A stretch of DNA of 14,060 nt from Planctomycetaceae bacterium. Lineage in GTDB: Bacteria; Planctomycetota; Planctomycetia; Pirellulales; Pirellulaceae. The notes beneath the pieces are model-generated. The model saw only the letters and a list, made by a program, of their open reading frames with translations. It was not told the DNA's origin and made no database searches. Where the stretch lies: NCBI GenBank assembly GCA_007695205.1, contig REEF01000307.1:1-14060 (forward strand), read 5' to 3'. Each line of letters starts with the position of its first letter. Within the stretch, counting starts at the first letter, position 1. The translations under genes were made by a program, and so were the position numbers. Shown in pieces: positions 6,715 to 13,559 of the stretch.

Positions 6715-7866
6715 CTAGCGATACAAGTTCTTGACTACCTTGCAGATACGACCGACCGCCAAGTCGATCTCGGCATCGGTGGTGTCAGCACCCAGACTGA
6801 GCCGAATAGACCCTTCTATCAAGCTATTTTCGATACCCATTGCGAGCAAGACTCGCGACGGTTCGGCTGACCCACTGGCACAAGCCGACCCGGTCGAACA
6901 GGCAACACCCTCCAGATCCAGTGCCATTGTGATGGACTGCCGCTGCAAACCGGGAAAGGCAATGTTGCTGGTGTGCGGCAGACGGTGTGCGGCGGATCCG
7001 ATGACAACGGCCGAGGGGATTTCCCGACGAATCCGATTCTCCACGCGGTCGCGCTGCGACATGAATCGTGTAAGCCGTTGTCGCGATTCGACTTGGAATA
7101 ATTCCACCGCTCGTTGCATCCCGGCGATCAAGGCGACGCTCTCCGTCCCAGGCCGTTCGCCCAACTGTTGGAAACCGCCCACAAGAACAGGAGTTAACGA
7201 AACCCCAGATCGAACAGCCAAAGCACCGATGCCCCCAGGGCCGTGGAATTTGTGGGCCGTCAAGGAAAGGGCGTCAACGCCCAGTTGATGGAAGTCAACA
7301 TCGATCTTGCCCACTGCTTGTACCGCATCGGTGTGGATCAATATTCCATGATGGTGGCATATGGCAGCCAGTTCCTGGATCGGTTGCAGTACGCCCGTCT
7401 CGTTGTTGCCCAGCATGACGCTGACCAAGCGTGTTCGTGGGCTAAGCATTTCTTGGACCGCATCCAGGCGAATGACCCCATCGGAATTAACGGGAATGGC
7501 CATCACCGAAAAGCCACGATCCATCAAGAGTTTGGCGGCCATGACCACGCTGGGGTGTTCGATGGCCGAGAGCAGGATTTCGCCGGGTGGTTGACCGGCC
7601 AGTCCGATCAGGGCCAGATTGTTGGATTCGGTGCCTCCGCTGGTGAAGATCAGCCGATCGGCTCGAGCATCTCCGATTCGGCAACCGATGGTTTCGGCGA
7701 TCCGTTCGCGGGCCTGTTCGACCACTCGCCGAGCCCGCCGTCCAATGGCGTGTTGGCTGGCCGGGTTGCCATGTCGAGCCAGATGGCAGCGCTGCATCGC
7801 CTCGGATACCCGAGGATCGATACGGGTCGTCGCGTTGTTGTCGAGATAGATCGTCTTAACTATCAT
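6715..7866 (-). CDS. Cysteine desulfurase, NifS/IscS type
   Basis: This PLP enzyme takes sulfur from cysteine as a persulfide for Fe-S clusters or tRNA thiolation. The 383-residue protein begins YLDNNATT, typical of the family. The PLP pocket shows EHPSV at 103-107 (His104) and HTDAVQA near 178-184 (Asp180). The Schiff-base lysine is Lys206 in SLTAHKFHGPGG. The catalytic cysteine is Cys329 in STGSACASGSAEPS, a group I (IscS/NifS) arrangement. No IscU, IscR or SUF gene is next to it in the window, so I do not choose iscS or nifS. It lies 98 bp upstream of dnaA on the same strand and could be transcribed with it. The ATG at 7866 sits only 2 nt after a TATAAT. Confidence 0.95.
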   Translation of the reverse strand: MIVKTIYLDNNATTRIDPRVSEAMQRCHLARHGNPASQHAIGRRARRVVEQARERIAETIGCRIGDARADRLIFTSGGTESNNLALIGLAGQPPGEILLSAIEHPSVVMAAKLLMDRGFSVMAIPVNSDGVIRLDAVQEMLSPRTRLVSVMLGNNETGVLQPIQELAAICHHHGILIHTDAVQAVGKIDVDFHQLGVDALSLTAHKFHGPGGIGALAVRSGVSLTPVLVGGFQQLGERPGTESVALIAGMQRAVELFQVESRQRLTRFMSQRDRVENRIRREIPSAVVIGSAAHRLPHTSNIAFPGLQRQSITMALDLEGVACSTGSACASGSAEPSRVLLAMGIENSLIEGSIRLSLGADTTDAEIDLAVGRICKVVKNLYR

Positions 7867-7868
7867 GG

Positions 7869-7897
7869 ATTATAGAGTACAACCCGGTTGTCGGTTA
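7869..7897 (-). promoter_or_regulatory. Candidate promoter with operator-like dyad before the cysteine desulfurase
   Basis: On the minus strand a perfect TATAAT (7874-7869) lies 2 nt before the ATG. A weak -35, TAACCG, sits 17 nt upstream (7897-7892). The spacer contains the 13-bp dyad ACAACC-C-GGTTGT at 7879-7891. A normal start point for this -10 would fall inside or just after the ATG, so either the message is nearly leaderless or the -10 match is chance. Confidence 0.3.
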
Positions 7898-7946
7898 CCG
7901 TGGGGGAGTGGATTTGTGGAGTTAAGCACCCGACCCCTTCCGCTAT

Positions 7947-9899
7947 TCAGGCCGGTTGTTCGATTGCCGCGCGCAGGGCCTGTTCGATCTCTTCTGGTGA
8001 TGTGGTATCCAGTCGGTGCAGAACCCGCTCCCAGCGAAAGGCCATATTGCCACCCTCATCGACGGGTTGGCTGCGGAACAAGGAATCGAATGCTTGACGA
8101 TGTCGGTGGTATTCGTCGCGGAGTTGACGGTAGCGTTCGACCACCGCACCGACATAGATTTCTCGGAAGCCATGCGGATCGGTCACTCGCGAACTGACTC
8201 GATGCACGGGGGCCACGTGCGCGGCGGCGATGGTGGTCAGATCGTCTTGATAATTGGCGAACGCTCCCGTGATATCTGCGACGACAATGTTTTCGGGTAG
8301 ACCATTTTCGTTTTCGATCAGGATCTCGTCACCGTCATCAAACACAACGCGGCCCTGGGCTGACCAGCGTCCCACAATGATATTTGGGGCGGCAGCGTGC
8401 CCCAGCAAGCGGGCGAAACGCAAGGCGAACGGTTCGTTTTCGAAGCGTGTCAGCGGTATCTTGTCGGTAGCCATTCCGTGGGTGTAATCGCGTTCGAAGT
8501 AGGGCGTCCAGATCCGGACTCCCTGGTAGTTTGCGTTGCTGCCTTGATAGAACTCGCGGAGCTTTCGAACCTTCATCCGAGGCGGCAGGTTCATACCCAA
8601 TTGGCGACAGGCCAATCGTCGGTCCAGGACGTAATCGATGTATTCTTCGGTTTCCAGGATAGCTTGCAGCAGATCCTTACCGTCATCCAGGCGTTCAGCC
8701 ACCCCCCACTTTTGCAGTCGGACGACCTTCAAATGTTCCTCGCCGCTGTCGGACAGCTTCATTTCGATCAAGAACACGCCGCGTCTCCCGGCCGATGGGG
8801 GACGGTGCGATAAACGTTGCACAACCCAGCCGATATTGACGTATTCCAGGACTCCGTATTCGCGCAGCAGGTTGTGCACGAGGCTGCGGCTGATCTGCTC
8901 GCTGGCCGTTAAATCCGCAGACGACGCATCCGTTCGATCGTCCAACGCCGGGTCAAATATCGACTCGCTCTCTTCGATCCGAGCACCCGGAAGCCATTGG
9001 ATCTGCATGAAGAACTCGGAACTCAATCCCAGCAGTTCTTCTTCGTTGATCAACTGGTCGCTGCCGGGCAGCAGCGAAGCAAACATGCGGCAACGCCACT
9101 GGTCGTTGGACATGTTATCGCTACGGAAGGGTGCGGTGACGGCCTCGCGAAAACGATGCCGCAAACGTCGATACTCTTGCCTCAATTCGGTCACGGAAAA
9201 CGCGCGAAAATCGCAGGCCTGCAGTTCTTCGCGAAAGCTGGTCTCCGCCTGAAAGAAATCGACCTCCAAGTTGCCGATCGAATTCAGGCGATTAGACAGA
9301 TCCTGGATTTCGAGCAAATGTTTCCGCAATTGCCAATCGTCCAGCCGCTCCAATCCGCAGAACTCCTGGCACGTCAGGTATCGCGTGCCACTGGAGCGAT
9401 TGTAGTAGTACATTTCCAGGCCGCCGACGGCGATCTTCGAGCCCAGGATCATGTACTCCATTTCGATGATCGAGCTGGGCAATCGGGTGATTCGCCAGCA
9501 TTCTCCGCGACGCTTGATCGCTTCCTGAACCTGCTGGTTCAGCACATTCAAAAAGCGAATCTGTCGTTTGGAGATGGGCAATCGCTGCAGAACCTCGTCG
9601 CCCGCGAAAGCCAAGTCCATCCGCTGCGGATCGGGACGGATCTGGATGATCTTGCCTTCTATGATCAAATCGACCGCATTCTCCCACAACTCGCTGCGCT
9701 GGGTACGCGTTAAGACTGGCAGGCCGGCCTCCTGCCGCTGCTGGTCCAGCAGATCCAGATAAGCCATCCGCTGGGTCGCGTGGATTCCCGGGATCGTGAC
9801 GATCACATTCTGGTCGGGAAATACGGTACCGACTCGGCATTTCAATCGCCCTTCTCCGTCTTTGGCCAGCGGGTGTTCGTGGATCAGCAGGGGTTGCAT
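7947..9899 (-). CDS. Conserved-looking protein of unknown function, 650 residues
   Basis: I do not recognise the family. The ATG at 9899 has GGAG 6 nt upstream, so I prefer it to a TTG four codons earlier. The protein is soluble: no signal peptide or membrane segment is visible. It is rich in Arg, Glu and Leu, with helical, partly coiled-coil-like stretches near residues 185-255. An acidic linker (EESESIFDPALDDRTDAS) lies near 309-326. After it, strand-like segments and KVVRLQKW (391-398), ETEEYIDYVLDRR (416-428), HAAAPNIIVGR (501-511) and GRVVFDDGDE (516-525) occur in an order that faintly recalls the lysine strand, helix C, catalytic loop and metal-binding loop of kinase-like folds. This is a by-eye hint, not an assignment. 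It is the first gene leftward from a divergent promoter region, 80 bp before the cysteine desulfurase. Confidence 0.85.
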   Translation of the reverse strand: MQPLLIHEHPLAKDGEGRLKCRVGTVFPDQNVIVTIPGIHATQRMAYLDLLDQQRQEAGLPVLTRTQRSELWENAVDLIIEGKIIQIRPDPQRMDLAFAGDEVLQRLPISKRQIRFLNVLNQQVQEAIKRRGECWRITRLPSSIIEMEYMILGSKIAVGGLEMYYYNRSSGTRYLTCQEFCGLERLDDWQLRKHLLEIQDLSNRLNSIGNLEVDFFQAETSFREELQACDFRAFSVTELRQEYRRLRHRFREAVTAPFRSDNMSNDQWRCRMFASLLPGSDQLINEEELLGLSSEFFMQIQWLPGARIEESESIFDPALDDRTDASSADLTASEQISRSLVHNLLREYGVLEYVNIGWVVQRLSHRPPSAGRRGVFLIEMKLSDSGEEHLKVVRLQKWGVAERLDDGKDLLQAILETEEYIDYVLDRRLACRQLGMNLPPRMKVRKLREFYQGSNANYQGVRIWTPYFERDYTHGMATDKIPLTRFENEPFALRFARLLGHAAAPNIIVGRWSAQGRVVFDDGDEILIENENGLPENIVVADITGAFANYQDDLTTIAAAHVAPVHRVSSRVTDPHGFREIYVGAVVERYRQLRDEYHRHRQAFDSLFRSQPVDEGGNMAFRWERVLHRLDTTSPEEIEQALRAAIEQPA

Positions 9900-10216
9900 T
9901 ACGGGCTCCAAGGACTGTCAAAAAGTACGGTGTGCGACCACGAGGCAGGAGAGATTTTTGTGCGCACTTTGATTCAAGAGAACCTCCGCTCATGTCGCAG
10001 TATACTTTGCTGTCGCGCAGCGTGCCAGAGACCAAGGCCCCTGATGACAAGGTCCCTGATGTCAGCGATGTTGATGACAGCGGCAGCCATCCCAGCGGTG
10101 GTCGACAGAAGATCGCGTTTGGCGTAATCTATAGGGATCGTGCGAGACATTCCGATCACCAACCCATTTCGACCATCCATCGTTTTGCAATAGGTGGAAG
10201 CGGTGCGGGAGAGTTC
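9900..10216. other. Divergent intergenic region
   Basis: This 317-bp gap separates two genes transcribed away from each other, so it should hold both promoters. The plus-strand MDR frame is open through most of it: an ATG at 9992 would add 75 hydrophilic residues, but the enzyme family starts near MKAAYI and a better ribosome site lies at 10207, so I treat it as leader. A TATACT at 10001-10006 (plus) could be a -10 but has no good -35 at 16-18 nt. It also contains a 15-bp tandem repeat with two mismatches at 10033-10062. Confidence 0.4.
10033..10062. repeat. 15-bp near-perfect tandem repeat
   Basis: CAAGGCCCCTGATGA (10033-10047) is followed at once by CAAGGTCCCTGATGT (10048-10062), two mismatches apart. 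A third weaker echo, TTGATGACAG, follows at 10071-10080. The copy length keeps the upstream open frame intact. It may be a slippage product or a paired binding site. Confidence 0.45.
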
Positions 10217-11218
10217 ATGATGAAAGCTGCCTACATTCGCGAGACAGGTTCGCCCGATTGTATCCTTTATGGGGAATTGCCCCAGCCGACACCTGTTGGG
10301 TCGCAGGTGCTGGTTCGCGTGGGGGCGGTCTCGGTGAACCCCATCGATACCTACCTCCGCAACGGCGCAAATTATTGGGAATTGCCGTCACCGTTCATCA
10401 TCGGTTGCGATCTGGCAGGCGAAGTCGTCGCCGTGGGACCGAAGGCTGGCCGCTTTCAGATCGGTGATCGAGTCTGGGGTACCAATCAAGGGTTGGTGGG
10501 TCGGCAGGGAACGTTTGCCGAATACTGTGCGGTCGACGAATGCTGGCTGAACCCGACGCCCCCGGACGTAGAAGATACGACCGCTGCGGCTTGCGCATTG
10601 GTGGGAATCACCGCGCACCTGGGGCTGTTTCGAGTGGCCAAGCTGCAGACGGGCGAATCGGTGCTGGTCCACGGCGGCAGCGGCGGTGTCGGAGCCATGG
10701 TGGTGCAGATGGCCAAAGCGGTCGGCGCCAAAGTGTTGGCGACCGGCGGGAACGATGACAAGGTGGCCATCTGCCGCAAACTGGGTGCCGACGTGGCCGT
10801 GAACTACAAGACCGATCCCCTGGATGACGCGCTGTGCGATTTCGCGGCGGATGGTGTGAACGTTTTCTGGGAGACGGGACGAGAACCGGATTTCGATCGT
10901 GCTGTCCAGTGGATGTCGGAACGAGGTCGGATGGTGTTGATGGCCGGTCGCGATGCAAGACCCCCGTTTCCCGTCGGTCCGTTCTATGTCAAGGAGTGCT
11001 CGCTGCTGGGGGTGGTGATGTTCAAGGCCAGCCCCGAGGAAATGCGAGTAGGTGCCAACGACATGAACGACTGGTTCGTCGATGGCCGACTGAAACCGCA
11101 GATCGCCAAGGTCCTACCTCTGTCCCAGGCCGCCGACGCGCATCGCTTGCAAGAAGAAAACACCTTGCACCAAGCCGGGACGCTGGCCGGCAAGATCGTC
11201 CTGGTCCCGGAACACTGA
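10217..11218 (+). CDS. Quinone oxidoreductase-type MDR protein (zinc-free alcohol dehydrogenase superfamily)
   Basis: Medium-chain dehydrogenase/reductases of the zeta-crystallin/QOR branch use NADPH to reduce quinones or enones. The 333-residue protein has the N-terminal GroES-like fold (MKAAYIRETG, VSVNPIDTYLRNG, PFIIGCDLAGEVVAVG) and a C-terminal Rossmann domain with GGSGGVGAM at 153-161 and a following AKAVGAKVLAT strand. The catalytic zinc Cys/His set and the four-Cys structural zinc loop of alcohol dehydrogenases are missing, as expected for the QOR branch. The exact substrate cannot be told. GGGAGAG at 10207-10213 sits 3 nt before the ATG at 10217 and 6 nt before a second ATG at 10220, so either may be the start. 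It is a lone plus-strand gene and converges on the anti-sigma gene. Confidence 0.92.
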   Translation: MMKAAYIRETGSPDCILYGELPQPTPVGSQVLVRVGAVSVNPIDTYLRNGANYWELPSPFIIGCDLAGEVVAVGPKAGRFQIGDRVWGTNQGLVGRQGTFAEYCAVDECWLNPTPPDVEDTTAAACALVGITAHLGLFRVAKLQTGESVLVHGGSGGVGAMVVQMAKAVGAKVLATGGNDDKVAICRKLGADVAVNYKTDPLDDALCDFAADGVNVFWETGREPDFDRAVQWMSERGRMVLMAGRDARPPFPVGPFYVKECSLLGVVMFKASPEEMRVGANDMNDWFVDGRLKPQIAKVLPLSQAADAHRLQEENTLHQAGTLAGKIVLVPEH

Positions 11219-11241
11219 GCACCTTCCTGCGCTGGGATGCA

Positions 11242-11314
11242 CCCCCCTCGTTGCATAAAAAGTAGGACGGATTGGCAATCCGTCCCACGAAAGAGCTTGA
11301 TGCAACGTTGGGGC
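11242..11314. terminator. Candidate bidirectional terminator between convergent genes
   Basis: The gap between the MDR stop and the anti-sigma stop holds nested dyads. The inner one is the palindrome at 11262-11288. The outer one pairs CGTTGCAT (11249-11256) with ATGCAACG (11300-11307); past two mismatches, four more C-G pairs can form (outer CCCC near 11243-11246 with GGGG at 11310-11313). A-runs at 11257-11261 read as U on the minus-strand transcript after the hairpin. No T-run follows on the plus strand, so for the MDR gene this is only a plausible terminator. Confidence 0.45.
11262..11288. repeat. GTAGG-type palindromic element
   Basis: GGACGGATTG (11265-11274) and CAATCCGTCC (11276-11285) are exact reverse complements around one base. 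Allowing one mismatch, GT and AC outside extend the stem to 13 bp. It shares the GTA-then-stem build with the element at 645-668. It looks like a dispersed intergenic element reused as a terminator. Confidence 0.6.
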
Positions 11315-11322
11315 TCACGTAT

Positions 11323-12045
11323 CTACGACGTGGGGGTGTCGTCGGGGCTCAGCTCCGGGGCTTGCTCGTATAACGGAAACGAGGTCCGTAGGCTGAGCCA
11401 CGCGGTGTGCAGCGATGCGGTGATGGGCTTGATGCCCTGAGTCCACGTGTCCAAAGGTTCGAGTGGTTCGGATTGAAGAGCGGTAGACCACTGAGCCCAA
11501 ACGACTCGCCAGCCATCGGTCGAGAAATCACGAGATGGCCGAACTGCCGAGTTCAACGCCAGCAGGTCGCCGAATTCCCTCTGAGAAAGCGCGTGCCCCC
11601 CATCGGTGGTTTGCAACCCGTCGGGCACGGTATTTGGTGATTCGGTGATCAGCCTGTTGGTGCTTATCGAGGGCAGCCAGAGTGGCAGCAAAGCAGCGAG
11701 CAATACGACACACGCCAATAGAACCAGCATCTGATGGGTGATCCGAGGGCGGGAGATCCACCGCGATGGTCGTACCGATCGACGATAAGATTCCTTCGGT
11801 ACGTGCCGGGTGCCCATCCGCGCCGAGTCGTGCATGGCCGCTTGAACGGTGCGGCGACTGAAATCTTCGTCCAATGGTGGCGGTTCCCAACGCCCGATCT
11901 GCCGAAACATGTTGCCGTAGGTCTCCAGCACGTCGGCGCAGCCCGGACACTCCGATGCGTGATCCAGCAGACGCGAGTCGTCGCTCAGCGAGCAACGCTC
12001 GTCCAGTCGCTGATGAATTCTAGCTTCAAAATCGTCGCAATTCAT
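11323..12045 (-). CDS. Membrane-bound anti-sigma factor with zinc-finger motif
   Basis: The 240-residue protein has an N-terminal ZAS-type motif, His29-x3-Cys33-x2-Cys36 (HASECPGC), typical of zinc anti-sigma factors that clamp an ECF sigma. A basic stretch (RRSVRPSRWISRPR, 88-101) precedes one membrane helix at about 104-124 (HQMLVLLACVVLLAALLPLWL). By the positive-inside rule the zinc domain is cytoplasmic. The roughly 115-residue outer part matches nothing I know and should be the sensor side. The ATG at 12045 overlaps the sigma stop in an ATGA, so the two are translationally coupled and partners. A start further upstream in this frame would overlap the sigma gene broadly and is not needed. 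Confidence 0.85.
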   Translation of the reverse strand: MNCDDFEARIHQRLDERCSLSDDSRLLDHASECPGCADVLETYGNMFRQIGRWEPPPLDEDFSRRTVQAAMHDSARMGTRHVPKESYRRSVRPSRWISRPRITHQMLVLLACVVLLAALLPLWLPSISTNRLITESPNTVPDGLQTTDGGHALSQREFGDLLALNSAVRPSRDFSTDGWRVVWAQWSTALQSEPLEPLDTWTQGIKPITASLHTAWLSLRTSFPLYEQAPELSPDDTPTS

Positions 12046-12662
12046 AAATGCCGACCCGTTAAAACTTGCCGGTTCTGCAACCATGTTGCCAGTTGTCGGC
12101 GAGCTCGATAGATCCAGGTTTTGCAGGTCCCCAGCGGACAACCCAGGATATCCGCGATCTGTTGGTAGGACAGGTTGTGATCGTGGAACATGACGAAGGC
12201 TTCGCGATGTTCCGGGCTGATCCGAGACAGGCACATTTGGATTTCTTCGTCCAATTGCTTGGCCTCGCACCAATCACCGCTATCGTCCTCGCACAGATTC
12301 TGTTCGATATCGCAAACCACCGGTCGACGCTTGCGAGCCGAAAGCATCGTCCGGCACCGGTTGGCAGCGATCGTCATCAGCCACGGCCGGAAATCTCGAT
12401 GATGGTCCCACCGTGCAAGACTTCGCAAGACCCGGATGAACGTTTCCTGAGTGGCGTCCTCCGCATCCTGGCGATGTCCGAGCATCCGATAGCAGTACGC
12501 AAAGACGGATGCCTGAAATCGCTCGACCAGATCGATCATCGCAAACTGATCCCCGGCCAAGCACTGCTTGACCGTCTGGTGCAAGTCATCGGTGCTCGGA
12601 CGGCTATCGCACGCTCCGCTTTCTTCTACCCGACTGACCGACTGCAGAGTTTCATGATTCAT
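12042..12662 (-). CDS. ECF (sigma-70 family) RNA polymerase sigma factor
   Basis: The 206-residue protein has sigma region 2 at about 42-112, including YRMLGHRQDAEDATQETF (58-75) and RPWLMTIAANRCR (92-104), the core-binding and -10-melting parts. Sigma region 4 lies at about 138-195, with the helix-turn-helix LSYQQIADILGCPLGTCKTWIYRARRQL. There is no region 1.1 or 3, as expected for ECF sigmas. The 25-residue N-terminal extension is unusual but mild. It recruits RNA polymerase to a regulon not visible here. It is 46 bp after the FHA gene and overlaps the anti-sigma gene by 4 nt. There is no clear Shine-Dalgarno; a second in-frame start is not better. Confidence 0.95.
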   Translation of the reverse strand: MNHETLQSVSRVEESGACDSRPSTDDLHQTVKQCLAGDQFAMIDLVERFQASVFAYCYRMLGHRQDAEDATQETFIRVLRSLARWDHHRDFRPWLMTIAANRCRTMLSARKRRPVVCDIEQNLCEDDSGDWCEAKQLDEEIQMCLSRISPEHREAFVMFHDHNLSYQQIADILGCPLGTCKTWIYRARRQLATWLQNRQVLTGRHL

Positions 12663-12708
12663 CGCAACGGGCCCTCGGCGAATGGTATTGAGGACGATTC
12701 GCGTGAGT

Positions 12709-13398
12709 TCAGCGATTATTGAAAAATTTCTTGAGCATCACCGCAGCGGCTTCGCGAGAATCCTTGGGCATCGAGTCGGGGCGGGTGGGCAGTTTTCCGA
12801 GGACCTTCTTCTTTTTCCCGTCTTTCGCGGGGATTTCCTTCGAGTCGCCGGACTCTTGTTGCGTGGCTTTCTTCGTTCGCTCCTCGATCGATTTTTGCAG
12901 CGAGACGTGGTCCGTTTCGTCCAGCTTCAATTGACGCGTCTCGGGATCAGCCAATCGGCGCTCGCGTTCGACCTTGTCGGCTTCGTCCAACCAATCCGAG
13001 ATGTCGTTCTCGACGAACTTCCCGGAATCACCGCCGCTCTCGGTCGTGCGTGCCGCCGCTTCGCGAATGCTGGAGACTTTCGGTTTCTTCTCGCCGCCCA
13101 AACTGTGGTCGATCACCATCTCGAACGAAAGCGGCCCGACTCGCATCACATCGCCCGATCGGACCACCAGTTCGCCGTCCACGCGGCGTTCGTTGATGAA
13201 GGTTCCATTCTTACTTCCAAAATCGCGGACCTTGACGGCACCTTCTTCCACAACAATCGCACAATGACGGCGGCTGATCGCATCGCTCTTGGGACGCAAA
13301 TGGCAGTCAGAACTCCGCCCGATCAAGCATTCAGGAGTCGGGATTTTCACTTCTTTCCCAGCGTTCGAGCCCTTCAAGACCTTCAATTTGATTTTCAT
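12709..13398 (-). CDS. FHA-domain protein
   Basis: FHA domains bind phosphothreonine peptides, usually made by Ser/Thr kinases. In this 229-residue protein the domain fills residues 1-98 with the key residues GR (27-28), S42 and H45 in ISRRHC, and SKNGTFIN (62-69). The rest (about 100-229) is hydrophilic, Lys/Glu-rich and probably disordered, with short likely-conserved pieces NDISDWLDEAD and MLKKFFNNR at the end. The chosen start MKIKLKV at 13398 fits the first FHA strand; ATGs at 13410 and 13422 are in frame, with GGAAAG upstream of 13398. No membrane segment is seen. It leads the sigma/anti-sigma genes on the same strand and is likely co-transcribed; a link to that pathway is inference. 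Confidence 0.9.
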   Translation of the reverse strand: MKIKLKVLKGSNAGKEVKIPTPECLIGRSSDCHLRPKSDAISRRHCAIVVEEGAVKVRDFGSKNGTFINERRVDGELVVRSGDVMRVGPLSFEMVIDHSLGGEKKPKVSSIREAAARTTESGGDSGKFVENDISDWLDEADKVERERRLADPETRQLKLDETDHVSLQKSIEERTKKATQQESGDSKEIPAKDGKKKKVLGKLPTRPDSMPKDSREAAAVMLKKFFNNR

Positions 13399-13424
13399 GG
13401 ACCGTCTTTCCATCGCAACCATAA

Positions 13425-13446
13425 CTCGAGCCCGAAGGGCATCGAG
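13425..13446 (-). repeat. Hairpin in the leader of the FHA gene
   Basis: CTCGAGCCC (13425-13433) and GGGCATCGAG (13437-13446) pair over 9 bp with one bulged A around the loop GAA. It lies 27 bp before the preferred FHA start. No T-run follows, so it is a leader structure or a small repeat, not an obvious terminator. Confidence 0.35.
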
Positions 13447-13473
13447 CTGACATTTGAGAAGAGATGCGAAACC

Positions 13474-13532
13474 CGCCTAAGTTTAAACATCAAGGATCGA
13501 GATACCAAGTACCCTGCGCCTAGTTTAATCAA
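13474..13532. promoter_or_regulatory. Pair of imperfect direct repeats upstream of the FHA-sigma operon
   Basis: CGCCTAAGTTTAAACATCAA (13474-13493) and CGCCTAGTTTAATCAA (13517-13532) share CGCCTA, GTTTAA and TCAA with small insertions. They start 43 bp apart, about four helical turns, in the gap where the FHA operon promoter should be. They are candidate regulator sites. No clear -35/-10 pair could be fixed. Confidence 0.3.
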
Positions 13533-13559
13533 AACATCGGTCAACGTCAAAGATTGTGT

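Noticed and set aside
8997..9713. 238-codon plus-strand frame opposite the 650-residue gene
   Set aside because: Antisense to a longer frame that has a good Shine-Dalgarno and even, protein-like composition; no motif in the antisense product.
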